From contig JBBQLG010000029.1 of assembly GCA_038327655.1 (NCBI GenBank), positions 1-48,298 on the forward strand: a stretch of DNA of 48,298 bases, in the 5' to 3' direction. The DNA is from JBBQLG01 sp038327655. GTDB lineage: Bacteria; Bacteroidota; Bacteroidia; Cytophagales; Spirosomataceae. Below, one piece after another: positions 25,186-33,831 of the stretch. The notes under the pieces are model-generated. The model worked only from the letters and a program-made list of their open reading frames with translations. It was not told where the DNA came from and made no database searches. Made by a program: the position numbers and the translations under genes. Within the stretch, counting starts at the first letter, position 1. Each line of letters starts with the position of its first letter.

Positions 25186-27891
25186 ATGAGCAAGAACTTA
25201 GTCATTGTGGAGTCGCCCGCCAAGGCGAAGACCATTGAAGGTTACCTCGGCAAAGACTTTACCGTGAAGTCGAGTTTTGGTCACGTCCGCGATTTGCCCA
25301 AAGACGGTATTGCCGTGGACGTGCAGAACGGATTTCGACCGGCCTACGAGGTGTCGCCCGATAAACGTCAGCTCATCAGCGAGTTGAAAAAACTGGCTAA
25401 AGAGGCCGACGTGGTGTGGCTGGCAACGGATGATGACCGGGAGGGCGAAGCTATTTCATGGCATTTGAAAGAAGCCCTCGGTCTGAAAGCGGACACAAAT
25501 CGCATTGTATTCCGCGAGATTACCAAAAACGCCATTCTGAACGCCATCAAAGTGCCCCGCACCATCGACCTCGACCTGGTCAATGCGCAGCAGGCCCGGC
25601 GCGTACTCGACCGATTGGTGGGCTACGAACTCTCGCCCGTGCTGTGGCGCAAAATCAAAGGTGGCAGCACTGGTCTCTCGGCGGGTCGGGTGCAGTCGGT
25701 TGCGCTGCGTTTAGTGGTCGACCGGGAGCGTGAAATTGACAAGCACCAGTCGAAATCGAGTTTCAAGGTCACGGCGCAGTTCGTGGTCGACGGCGGCAAA
25801 ATCCTTAACGCCGAACTGGCCAAAAACTTTGTTGCGGTCGATGAAGCACGGGCATTTTTGCAGGCCAACATCGGGGCGGGATATACCATCAAAAACCTCG
25901 AAGTAAAACCAGCCAAAAAATCACCGTCGGCCCCGTTTACGACCTCCACGCTGCAACAGGAAGCCTCGCGCAAGTTAGGCTACGCCGTTGACCGCACCAT
26001 GCGGCTGGCGCAGGGCCTCTACGAAGCCGGTAAAATCTCGTACATGCGGACCGACTCGACTACGCTGTCGCAGGAAGCCGTTGAGAAAGCGGTCGCCGAA
26101 ATTACGACCGAGTTTGGCGAGAAATACGTGCAGACCCGCGTTTACAAAACCAAGAATGAATCGGCGCAGGAGGCCCACGAAGCCATCCGGCCTACCAACT
26201 TCAACGACCGGGGTGCCGGGGCCGATAAAGACCAGAAACGGCTCTACGAACTGATCTGGAAACGGGCCATTGCTTCCCAAATGGCTGATGCACAGTTGGA
26301 GCGCACGACGGTAACCATCAGTATTCAGTTCGCCAACGGAGCCACCCGCGAGGTCGATCTGGATATTTTCGATGAAAACTATACGGCATCAAAACCTGTA
26401 TCGAACGGCAAGCCTGCTGCTCCAAACCAATTCCCTAACGAACTGATTGCACAGGGTGAAGTCGTGAAATTCGACGGGTTCCTGCGGGTGTACTTCGAGT
26501 CGAAAGACGATGAGGAGGACGAAGACGCCAAAGGGATGCTGCCACCGTTGCGCATCGGGCAGGAACTGGCGTTTGGTCAGATGAAAGCTACCGAGAAATT
26601 TACCCGCCCGCAGCCCCGTTACGCGGAAGCCTCGCTGGTAAAAAAACTCGAAGAAATGGGCATTGGCCGCCCCTCGACCTACGCGCCAACGATCTCGACC
26701 ATCGTGAATCGGGGGTATGTCGTGAAGGAAGACCGACAGGGGCAGGAGCGCAAGTTTACCGAACTCGTTTTGGTGCAGCGCGGACCGGTTACCGAGACAA
26801 TCGGCAAAGAGAACTACGGCTCCGAAAAGGCTAAGCTCTTCCCGACCAATACCGGCATTGTGGTGAATGATTTTCTGGTCGAATACTTTCCTGACATTGT
26901 CGATTTCAAATTCACGGCCACGGTCGAGAAAGAATTCGATGAGATTGCCGATGGGAAACTCGACTGGCAGAAGATGCTGGAAGGGTTCTACGGCGACTTC
27001 CACAAAAACGTCGTCGACATTCAGGGATCATCCGTTGTTGGCTTCAAGACGGGTGCCCGCGAGCTGGGAATTGACCCCAAGTCGGGTAAGAAAATGTCGG
27101 CGCGGCTGGGTAAGTACGGCGCGTTTGTGCAGATCGGCGAATCGACTGAGGACGAAAAGCCGCAATACGCCAACCTGCGCAACGATCAACTCATCGAAAC
27201 CATCACGTTGCAGGAAGCCCTTGAGCTGTTTTCGCTGCCGCGCGAAGTTGGGTTCTTTGAAGATAAAGCCATGACCATCGGCATCGGTAAGTTCGGGCCG
27301 TACGTGAAACACGACGACAAATACGTGTCGCTGGGCCGCGAAGACGATCCGTACACCATTGACGAAGCCCGCACCATCGAACTCATTCAGCAGAAACGGG
27401 CCGAAGCCGTGAGCGAAGCCATCGGTGAATTTGAGGGGAAACTCATCACCACAGGCAAAGGACGTTTCGGGCCATACGTCAAGATCGAGGATAAATATGT
27501 GTCCATCCCCCGCGCCGACCAGGGCGTGCCCATCACGCTCGAACGGGCCATCGAACTGATTCAGGCGAAGCGCACGGCCGAAGCCAACAAATACATCAAA
27601 GAGTTCGCCGAGAACCCGGCTATCAAAGTCGTGAACGGACAATATGGACCGTACTTAGCCGTGGGTAAGCGCAACGTCAAAATCCCGAAAGATGTTGATC
27701 CCGCCACCCTAACGCTGGAGGATTGCCTGAAATTAGCGGGTGACGACCCGGCCGAAGCCAAAAAAGCACCAGCCAAAAAAGTGGTTGCTAAAACAGGTAC
27801 GGCCGTAAAGGCACCGGTCAAGAAAGCAACCCGGGTCAGTGCCACAGCCGCAAAACCGGCTGCCAAAAAAGCCGTCGCGAAGAAGAAATAA
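25186..27891 (+). CDS. topA: DNA topoisomerase I
   Basis: 901 residues from ATG 25186 (MSKNLVIVESPAKAKTIEGYLG). This type IA enzyme relaxes negative supercoils. The Toprim domain carries E9 and the acidic triad D82-D83-D84 in TDDDREGE. The catalytic tyrosine is Y286 in ISYMRTDSTTL. The C-terminus has no zinc-finger cysteines. Instead it has repeated topoisomerase C-terminal modules (GKYGAFVQIG, GKFGPYVKHDDKYVSL, GRFGPYVKIEDKYVSI, GQYGPYLAVGKRNVKI). A lysine/alanine-rich tail of about 50 residues (KKAPAKKVVAKTG...) would add non-specific DNA binding. It has its own promoter and terminator. Confidence 0.96.
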   Translation: MSKNLVIVESPAKAKTIEGYLGKDFTVKSSFGHVRDLPKDGIAVDVQNGFRPAYEVSPDKRQLISELKKLAKEADVVWLATDDDREGEAISWHLKEALGLKADTNRIVFREITKNAILNAIKVPRTIDLDLVNAQQARRVLDRLVGYELSPVLWRKIKGGSTGLSAGRVQSVALRLVVDREREIDKHQSKSSFKVTAQFVVDGGKILNAELAKNFVAVDEARAFLQANIGAGYTIKNLEVKPAKKSPSAPFTTSTLQQEASRKLGYAVDRTMRLAQGLYEAGKISYMRTDSTTLSQEAVEKAVAEITTEFGEKYVQTRVYKTKNESAQEAHEAIRPTNFNDRGAGADKDQKRLYELIWKRAIASQMADAQLERTTVTISIQFANGATREVDLDIFDENYTASKPVSNGKPAAPNQFPNELIAQGEVVKFDGFLRVYFESKDDEEDEDAKGMLPPLRIGQELAFGQMKATEKFTRPQPRYAEASLVKKLEEMGIGRPSTYAPTISTIVNRGYVVKEDRQGQERKFTELVLVQRGPVTETIGKENYGSEKAKLFPTNTGIVVNDFLVEYFPDIVDFKFTATVEKEFDEIADGKLDWQKMLEGFYGDFHKNVVDIQGSSVVGFKTGARELGIDPKSGKKMSARLGKYGAFVQIGESTEDEKPQYANLRNDQLIETITLQEALELFSLPREVGFFEDKAMTIGIGKFGPYVKHDDKYVSLGREDDPYTIDEARTIELIQQKRAEAVSEAIGEFEGKLITTGKGRFGPYVKIEDKYVSIPRADQGVPITLERAIELIQAKRTAEANKYIKEFAENPAIKVVNGQYGPYLAVGKRNVKIPKDVDPATLTLEDCLKLAGDDPAEAKKAPAKKVVAKTGTAVKAPVKKATRVSATAAKPAAKKAVAKKK

Positions 27892-27908
27892 GCTGCCCGA
27901 TTCTACCC

Positions 27909-27948
27909 AAAAACCACCAGTTCCACGCCGATGGATTGGTGGTTTTTT
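27909..27948 (+). terminator. Terminator of topA
   Basis: An 11-base stem AAAAACCACCA (27909-27919) with TGGTGGTTTTT (27937-27947) is followed by one further T, only 15 bases before the sirtuin ATG. Confidence 0.85.
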
Positions 27949-27962
27949 CGTATCTTGAGTCT

Positions 27963-28673
27963 ATGAATTCACGTAAAAAAATAGTTGTTCTGTCCGGGGC
28001 GGGCATCAGTGCCGAGAGCGGTATCCGTACCTTTCGCGACACCAACGGCCTTTGGGAAGACCACAGCATCGAGGATGTTGCCACGCCCGAAGGCTGGCAG
28101 CGCAACCCGGACCTGGTACTCAAGTTTTATAACGAACGCCGGAAACAGGCATTCGCCGTGCAGCCCAACGCCGGACATCTGGCCTTAGTCGAACTCGAAA
28201 AGTATTATGACGTTACGGTCATTACCCAGAACGTCGACAACCTCCACGAAAAAGCGGGTTCGACGCACGTAATTCACCTGCACGGCGAGCTGAGTAAAGT
28301 CCGCAGTTCGGCCGATGAGTCACTGGTTTACGAATTGACCGAAGCGCAGTGGGAAGTGAAAAAGGGTGATGTCTGCGAAAAGGGTTCACAGCTACGGCCG
28401 CACATTGTCTGGTTCGGCGAGGCCGTACCCATGCTGGATGTTGCGGCCGAAGAAACCGCCGAAGCCGACATTTTTATCGTCGTCGGCACATCCCTGCAGG
28501 TGTACCCGGCCGCCGGATTGATTTACGCCGTGCCGAAAGGGAATCCGATTTACATTGTCGATCCGAACATACCCGACGTGGCGAAACGGCAGAACCTGAC
28601 GCTGATTCCCGAAACGGCCACCGTTGGCCTCACCCGGCTGGCGCAGCAACTGATCGCTGAAGCAACGACCTGA
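27963..28673 (+). CDS. cobB: Sir2 family NAD-dependent protein deacylase, CobB-type
   Basis: 236 residues from ATG 27963. The Rossmann/NAD motifs GAGISAESGIRTFRD and TQNVDNLHEKAG are clear, and the catalytic base is H107 in HLHGEL. Y56 and R59 (FYNERR) match the tyrosine/arginine pair that marks class III sirtuins, which prefer succinyl and similar acyl groups. The zinc tetrad is missing: only one cysteine (GDVCEKG) lies in the small domain, as in many Bacteroidota relatives. The start sits right behind the topA terminator, and TATCTTGA (27951-27958) is a weak -7 candidate. Confidence 0.9.
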   Translation: MNSRKKIVVLSGAGISAESGIRTFRDTNGLWEDHSIEDVATPEGWQRNPDLVLKFYNERRKQAFAVQPNAGHLALVELEKYYDVTVITQNVDNLHEKAGSTHVIHLHGELSKVRSSADESLVYELTEAQWEVKKGDVCEKGSQLRPHIVWFGEAVPMLDVAAEETAEADIFIVVGTSLQVYPAAGLIYAVPKGNPIYIVDPNIPDVAKRQNLTLIPETATVGLTRLAQQLIAEATT

Positions 28674-28694
28674 TAAACCATTGCTGGTACAAGC

Positions 28695-28740
28695 CGGTTA
28701 GACACGAACGCACCCGACGTTTTTGTCTAACCGTTTTTTT
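28695..28740 (+). terminator. Terminator directly abutting the endonuclease III start
   Basis: A 10-base perfect stem CGGTTAGACA (28695-28704) with TGTCTAACCG (28724-28733) is followed by seven Ts (28734-28740). The next base is the A of ATG 28741. It would end the sirtuin transcript but leaves no room for a leader before the next gene. Confidence 0.85.
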
Positions 28741-29463
28741 ATGCAGGCACTGCCCGATCTGGCCGCCAAAACCCTTCTGGCACATGAAATCCTCAATCAG
28801 CACTATGGTGTTCAGGAGGTATACGGCCGGGCTGATCCGATGCACGAACTCATCGGTACCATTCTGTCGCACCGCACCACCCATGCCAACGAAGTAACTG
28901 CCTACCAGACCCTGCGTGAGCGGTTTCCAACCTGGGAGGCCGTCCGTGATGCCGCTCTGCCTGACCTGATCGACGCCATTCGGGCGGCTAATTACCCGGA
29001 GGTGAAAGCTCCCTACATCAAAAATGTGCTGACGGTGCTGATTGCCGAACGGGGTGAAGCGAACATTGATTTCCTGCGCGACCTGTCTACCGAGGCTGCC
29101 ATGACGTGGCTCACCAATTTACCCGGTGTTGGCCCCAAAACGGCTACCTTACTGCTCCTGTTCACGTTTCAGAAACCCGTGCTGCCGGTCGATACGCACG
29201 TGCACCGGGTGACGCAGCGGATTGGCGTGATTGGCCCGAAAGTATCGGCGGAAAAAGCGCACACGCTCCTGTTGTCGTACCTGCCCGCCGATGCTAAAAC
29301 GCTGTTCAACTTCCACAAACATTTCTACTGGCACGGGCAGCGCGTCTGCACCTGGTACGACCCGAAGTGTGACCAATGCGTACTGCGCGATCACTGCGAT
29401 TTTTACCAGACGGGACGCACGGCCCAACTTAGCAGTACACCAAAGAGCAAAGCACGGATGTAA
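28741..29463 (+). CDS. nth: Endonuclease III-like DNA glycosylase/AP lyase
   Basis: 240 residues from ATG 28741. The helix-hairpin-helix LPGVGPKTA carries the catalytic lysine K133, and D151 in VDTHVHRV is the catalytic aspartate. The [4Fe-4S] loop is C203-x6-C210-x2-C213-x5-C219. It removes oxidised pyrimidines and cuts abasic sites in base excision repair. The usual arginine in LPGVGRKTA is proline here. A TTG at 28723 lies inside the preceding terminator, so ATG 28741 is preferred. It ends 12 bases before the converging HhH gene. Confidence 0.88.
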   Translation: MQALPDLAAKTLLAHEILNQHYGVQEVYGRADPMHELIGTILSHRTTHANEVTAYQTLRERFPTWEAVRDAALPDLIDAIRAANYPEVKAPYIKNVLTVLIAERGEANIDFLRDLSTEAAMTWLTNLPGVGPKTATLLLLFTFQKPVLPVDTHVHRVTQRIGVIGPKVSAEKAHTLLLSYLPADAKTLFNFHKHFYWHGQRVCTWYDPKCDQCVLRDHCDFYQTGRTAQLSSTPKSKARM

Positions 29464-29475
29464 GCCGCCAGACCG

Positions 29476-30189
29476 TTACCTGGTACCGTACTTTCGTTCG
29501 TAGAATGTTTTCGACTGGCTCACCCAATCGTCACGCTCGATGCGGCCGGGGAAAAATTCGATGATTTCGTTCACCTTGTCGATATCTTCCTTCTCGAAAT
29601 TAGACACCTGCCGAAACGTATAAATGCCCAGACTATGCAGTTTCCGCTCCAAAAAAGGACCAACGCCCACAATGTCCTTCAGATCGTCGGCTTCGGCGGC
29701 TGTTGCCAGACCAATCCGGTCGAAATTCAGTTCGGTGGCCCGTGCGGCAATCCGCTGCAAGACCGCCGATTCAGAATTGCCGGTCATGGCCGGGATGGCG
29801 GCTGTGGGTAGTTCGGGCGTTGGCAGGATAGGTTCGATGAAGGGACGTTCGGGTGCGAGGGTTATCGGCGCGTCGGTCATGAGCGGGGCGAGAACAACCA
29901 CGTTGTCTGTTTCTTCCGGGACGGATACGGGTAGCACTGGAATCTCCTTTACCGGCTGAACCGGTGACGGCGGGTAAACGGTATGGGTTGTGGGAACGGT
30001 CACTTTGATTTTCGACTGGCGGCACTCGGCCAAAGCAACGTCCTGATCGGCAATAGCCGTTCGAACAGCGCGGATGCGGCCATTCAGAACCAAGCGGGCA
30101 ATGAGCCAGCCCACAAAGGCCGCAAAGGCCAGTAACAACAGTATTTCGAAAATCGCAACGGAACGGCTTAGGGGATCTAATCCAAACAT
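29476..30189 (-). CDS. Membrane-anchored helix-hairpin-helix (H3TH) protein, long paralogue
   Basis: 237 residues from ATG 30187-30189. One N-terminal membrane helix (AIFEILLLLAFAAFVGWLIARLVL) is followed by a proline/valine/threonine-rich linker of about 90 residues. The C-terminal domain holds the H3TH-type motif DDLKDIVGVGPFLERKLHSLGIYTFRQVS. Such domains resemble those of predicted flap-endonuclease-like nucleases and bind DNA, but no catalytic acidic residues are obvious. The last 85 residues are nearly the same as in the gene upstream at 30268. It is the third gene of an operon beginning with an OmpA-domain protein. Confidence 0.75.
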   Translation of the reverse strand: MFGLDPLSRSVAIFEILLLLAFAAFVGWLIARLVLNGRIRAVRTAIADQDVALAECRQSKIKVTVPTTHTVYPPSPVQPVKEIPVLPVSVPEETDNVVVLAPLMTDAPITLAPERPFIEPILPTPELPTAAIPAMTGNSESAVLQRIAARATELNFDRIGLATAAEADDLKDIVGVGPFLERKLHSLGIYTFRQVSNFEKEDIDKVNEIIEFFPGRIERDDWVSQSKTFYERKYGTR

Positions 30190-30267
30190 AATCGGGGGCT
30201 GTTTGAGAAATCTGGTGATGGGTTCGTAACGGGTAGCATTACAGAACAGGTCGTAAGGCAAAGTCGC

Positions 30268-30756
30268 TTACGAACGGCGGGCTAACTCGGTGGCTTGCCC
30301 TACCCAATCGTCGCGTTCGATGCGGCCGGGAAAGAACTCGATCATCTCGTTCACTTTTGTCATGTCTGTCGGCGTGAAACGGGCGATCTGTCGGAAGGTG
30401 TAAATGCCCAGCGCGTTTAGCTTACGCTCCAGAAACGGACCTATCCCCACAATCTCCTTCAGATCGTCGGCATTGGTAGGGCTGCCGAAGCCAATCCGGT
30501 CGAAATCCAGTTCGCCCGCTCTGGCCCGAATCCGGTTCAGAATGCCCTGATCGTCCCTATCGGGTGCGGTTGGGACCGGTTGCCGCTGACAATCTTCCAG
30601 TTCGCGGTTGGTACTGGCTAAATCGCCTTCCAGTTGCGCCAGCATACCCTTTCGGGAGATGTAACCAATGATAAAACCCAGCGTACCAGCGATCAGCAGC
30701 ATAATCCAGTGCTGTAGATTGGCATTGGGCAGGTTGAGGGGGTTCATGTCGAACAT
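30268..30756 (-). CDS. Membrane-anchored helix-hairpin-helix (H3TH) protein, short paralogue
   Basis: 162 residues. A membrane helix (WIMLLIAGTLGFIIGYI) is followed by a short coiled segment (AQLEGDLASTNRELEDCQ) and the same C-terminal H3TH domain as the downstream gene (DDLKEIVGIGPFLERKLNALGIYTFRQIARF ... VNEMIEFFPGRIERDDWV). It lacks the long proline-rich linker of its partner. The two are tandem duplicates that diverged mainly in the linker. Topology predicts the DNA-binding-like domain in the cytoplasm, though this depends on helix orientation. Confidence 0.75.
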   Translation of the reverse strand: MFDMNPLNLPNANLQHWIMLLIAGTLGFIIGYISRKGMLAQLEGDLASTNRELEDCQRQPVPTAPDRDDQGILNRIRARAGELDFDRIGFGSPTNADDLKEIVGIGPFLERKLNALGIYTFRQIARFTPTDMTKVNEMIEFFPGRIERDDWVGQATELARRS

Positions 30757-30822
30757 AAACGGAATGAGTTTCGGAATGAATGGGATATAACCGCTTGTGG
30801 TAAGTTGCCGATTACGGGATAC

Positions 30823-31446
30823 TTACTGGACCACCACCGTTACCCGGCGATTGGCCCGGCGCCCTTCGGCCGTTTTGTTGTCGGCTTTGGGGTCTGCTTC
30901 GCCTTTGGCCACCACCCGAATCTGTTCGGTAGCCATACCGGATTGCCGCAGCCTGACCTTTACCGAATTAGCCCGGTCACGCGAGAGCTGAAGATTAATG
31001 GCGTCGCGGCCGAGGTCATCGGTATAGCCCGTCAGCACCAGTTTTTTGTCTTTATGAGCCGCCAGATAGATGGTCGCTTCCGCAAAGAATTTGTTGGTTT
31101 CGCCCGTTTTGATGTAGTACGCTTCGCCGGGCGGGAAGTAAAGATTGATTGGCTCAAAAACGGACGTATACGTTTCTTTAGCGGCTAATGAGGCCTCTGT
31201 AACGGGGGCTGTTGGCCCGGCAGCGGTAGTCTTTGTAACGGGCGTTGCAGCGGTGGGTTTAGCTGTAGTCCCCGAATCCGCTACTGCTGTATTGGGCAGG
31301 GTTGCCTCCGGAGCTGCTGCCGATGGGGATTCACTTACGGGGGTGTCGCTGCCACATAGCTGCTTGATGGTGCAAACGTGCCACCAGGTAGCACCGGCCA
31401 TCCAGACCAAAAGCAGAATAACCCAGGGAAGTCGGTTGGTAAACAT
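30823..31446 (-). CDS. OmpA-family protein with membrane anchor and Thr/Ala/Pro linker
   Basis: 207 residues from ATG 31444-31446. One hydrophobic helix (WVILLLVWMAGATWW) is followed by a low-complexity linker (about residues 35-95) and a C-terminal OmpA peptidoglycan-binding domain. That domain shows VLTGYTDDLGRDAINLQLSRDRANSVK and ends NKTAEGRRANRRVTVVV. The conserved aspartate and arginine that hold diaminopimelate are present. It probably anchors to the cell wall from the inner membrane. The start 81 bases upstream is excluded because the promoter lies there. It leads an operon with two HhH proteins. Confidence 0.85.
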   Translation of the reverse strand: MFTNRLPWVILLLVWMAGATWWHVCTIKQLCGSDTPVSESPSAAAPEATLPNTAVADSGTTAKPTAATPVTKTTAAGPTAPVTEASLAAKETYTSVFEPINLYFPPGEAYYIKTGETNKFFAEATIYLAAHKDKKLVLTGYTDDLGRDAINLQLSRDRANSVKVRLRQSGMATEQIRVVAKGEADPKADNKTAEGRRANRRVTVVVQ

Positions 31447-31516
31447 GCAGGAATGGAGTTGGTAAAGTCCCGACGACCCCGCCACTGAGCGAAAGTCTTT
31501 CGGGTAAAAGGTCAGC

Positions 31517-31546
31517 CAAAAATACAAGTCTGACCGGTAAATCCAA
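31517..31546 (-). promoter_or_regulatory. Promoter of the OmpA/HhH operon
   Basis: On the minus strand TTG (31546-31544), 19 bases, then TATTTTTG (31524-31517): a full match. The start point is near 31510, so the leader is about 64 bases. Confidence 0.65.
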
Positions 31547-31597
31547 GATTATCAATGTTTTCCTGAATAACGCAGTATTGTTCTTTGGTTTCCAACG

Positions 31598-31625
31598 AAA
31601 AAAGCCTTTCCATTGCTGGAAAGGC
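31598..31625 (-). terminator. Terminator of rho
   Basis: On the minus strand the stem GCCTTTCC (31625-31618) with GGAAAGGC (31611-31604) is followed by six Ts (31603-31598). Confidence 0.75.
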
Positions 31626-31668
31626 CTTTCGGTCGTAAATATGGACGGGCTGACCCGCTGCCGGGCGT

Positions 31669-33831
31669 TTACCGGTTCATCGAAATCAGGAATTCTTCGT
31701 TGTTGCGGGTGCCTTTTAGCCGGTCGAGCAGGAAATCCATGGTTTCCATCGAGTTCATGTCGGCCATGTGTTTGCGCAGAATCCAGACTCGTTGCAGGGT
31801 TTCCTTGTCCATCAGCAGGTCTTCCCGGCGCGTACCCGACGCCATTACGTCAATAGCCGGGTAGATCCGTTTGTTGGCTAATTTCCGGTCCAACTGAAGT
31901 TCCATGTTGCCGGTACCTTTGAACTCCTCGAAAATAACTTCGTCCATTTTCGAGCCGGTGTCGATCAGGGCGGTGGCAATAATAGTGAGCGAACCGCCGT
32001 GTTCCACATTCCGGGCCGCACCGAAGAACCGCTTGGGCCGGTGCAGCGCGTTGGCATCGACACCCCCCGACAGAATCTTACCCGACGACGGCACTACGGT
32101 ATTGTAGGCCCGCGCCAGTCGCGTGATCGAATCCAGCAGAATGACCACGTCGTGCCCGCATTCGACCATCCGTTTGGCCTTTTCAAGCACCATGCTCGAC
32201 ACTTTTACGTGCCGGTCGGCCTGCTCATCAAACGTCGACGAAATCACTTCGGCGTTCACACTCCGGGCCATGTCGGTTACCTCTTCCGGCCGCTCGTCGA
32301 TGAGCAGAATAATCAGGTATACTTCGGGGTGATTTTTGGTGATGGCATTGGCAATCTCTTTCAGCAGGACGGTCTTGCCGGTCTTAGGCTGTGCGACAAT
32401 CATACCGCGCTGTCCTTTGCCGATCGGGGCGAACAAGTCCAGCATCCGGCCCGAATACTGACCCGGTGTGGTGCTCAGTTTCAGTTGCTCTTCGGGGAAA
32501 AGCGGGGTGAGGTACTCGAACGGAATCCGGTCGCGGATTTCTTCGGTCGTCTTCCCGTTCACCGTCGTGACGCGCAGCAGGGCAAAGTATTTTTCTCCTT
32601 CTTTCGGCGGGCGAATGGCCCCCCGGACGGTATCGCCGGTTTTCAAACCAAACAGTTTGATCTGCGATGGCGACACATAAATATCATCGGGACTGGCTAA
32701 GTAGTTGTAATCGGCTGACCGCAGAAACCCGTAGCCACCGTCCTGCATGATTTCCAGAACGCCTTCATTGTCAATAATACCATCGAACTCACGGACGTGC
32801 TGATTGTACTGTCGGCGAATCCGGTTGGTGTATTCCTGGGCTTCGCGCGAGGGCTGCGGGGGTGTTGCCGGGGCACTGCCATTGGCCGTAGTCGGCTGCG
32901 GAGCCTGGTCCGGTTCGCTCTGTGCGTCCCGCGCCGACGGAAACTGCGCCGATTCCGGTGATTCGGCCGGTGCGTTGTCTCCTTCGGTCCGCGGTGGCGA
33001 ATCGTCGGTAATAACCGTTGGCGTAATAAAGTCTTCTTCGGGTTCTGTGCGGTAATTCAACGCACTCTCATCGGCAACGGCACGGGGCTGACGATCGCGC
33101 GGGGTATTGCCAACGCGTGGGTTAACGTCGTTCCGGCGGTTGAGTCCGGCCGTGCGGTCGGTTCGTTCCGGGATACTATTTTCGCGCCGGGGCCGCCGGT
33201 CGTTGGGCTGAGAGCCGGTGCGGGTATCGGTGTTGCGCGACCGAAACTCGGTGGCCGGACGTCCGTTGGCTGTTGCTGCTTCTTCCGAACCATTCGTTTC
33301 AGTGGGCGCTTCCGGCATTGTTGCCGATGCGGAAACAAGTGTATCGACAGATGCCGATTGTGCGGTTAGTTCACTGACCGGCTCGGTCGGGGATTCCAGC
33401 GAATCAGATGTTGCTCCGTAGGGGGGGGCATCTACTGTGCCGTTCGATGAGGTAGGCTGTTCGGCCGCTGCTGCTACGGTCTCGCGCCGAACGCGGGGCC
33501 GGGGCCGCTCAACCGGCGCAACAGCCCCGGCTTCTACAGCAAGTGCAGGTGTAACGGGAGCAGTAACGTCGTCGGCTGAGACGTCGGAGAAAAGGGTAGG
33601 CTCGGTTTCGCTCACGGCTGCGGGGCGGGGCTTGCGTCCCCGGCGGGCGGGTTCGGCAACCGGGACGTCTGTAGGCTCTTCTGGGCCGCCCTCCTTCATG
33701 GCCTCGCGGTCTATGATTTTGTAAACCAATTCTTTTTTCGAGAAACTGCCGGCATCGCTGATAGCCAATTCATTGGCAATCGTGCGTAGCTCCGATACGA
33801 GTTTCAGATTTAATTCGTCTTTTGTGTGCAT
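31669..33831 (-). CDS. rho: Transcription termination factor Rho with long disordered insert
   Basis: 720 residues, against about 420 for E. coli Rho. A Rho_N helix region (residues 1-45) is followed by about 270 residues of low-complexity sequence rich in Pro, Glu, Thr, Ala and Arg. After this come the RNA-binding cold-shock-like domain (EGVLEIMQDGGYGFLRS) and the hexameric ATPase. Walker A is AQPKTGKTVLLKE, Walker B is DVVILLDSITRLARAYN and the R-loop is in RPEEVTDMARS. Rho ends transcription by translocating along RNA. Such inserts occur in Bacteroidota Rho, where condensate formation has been reported for a gut species. It has a 267-base leader. Confidence 0.96.
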   Translation of the reverse strand: MHTKDELNLKLVSELRTIANELAISDAGSFSKKELVYKIIDREAMKEGGPEEPTDVPVAEPARRGRKPRPAAVSETEPTLFSDVSADDVTAPVTPALAVEAGAVAPVERPRPRVRRETVAAAAEQPTSSNGTVDAPPYGATSDSLESPTEPVSELTAQSASVDTLVSASATMPEAPTETNGSEEAATANGRPATEFRSRNTDTRTGSQPNDRRPRRENSIPERTDRTAGLNRRNDVNPRVGNTPRDRQPRAVADESALNYRTEPEEDFITPTVITDDSPPRTEGDNAPAESPESAQFPSARDAQSEPDQAPQPTTANGSAPATPPQPSREAQEYTNRIRRQYNQHVREFDGIIDNEGVLEIMQDGGYGFLRSADYNYLASPDDIYVSPSQIKLFGLKTGDTVRGAIRPPKEGEKYFALLRVTTVNGKTTEEIRDRIPFEYLTPLFPEEQLKLSTTPGQYSGRMLDLFAPIGKGQRGMIVAQPKTGKTVLLKEIANAITKNHPEVYLIILLIDERPEEVTDMARSVNAEVISSTFDEQADRHVKVSSMVLEKAKRMVECGHDVVILLDSITRLARAYNTVVPSSGKILSGGVDANALHRPKRFFGAARNVEHGGSLTIIATALIDTGSKMDEVIFEEFKGTGNMELQLDRKLANKRIYPAIDVMASGTRREDLLMDKETLQRVWILRKHMADMNSMETMDFLLDRLKGTRNNEEFLISMNR

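Noticed and set aside
28723..28740. TTG start codon for endonuclease III
   Set aside because: It lies inside the terminator stem and T-run; ATG 28741 follows immediately and gives a normal N-terminus.
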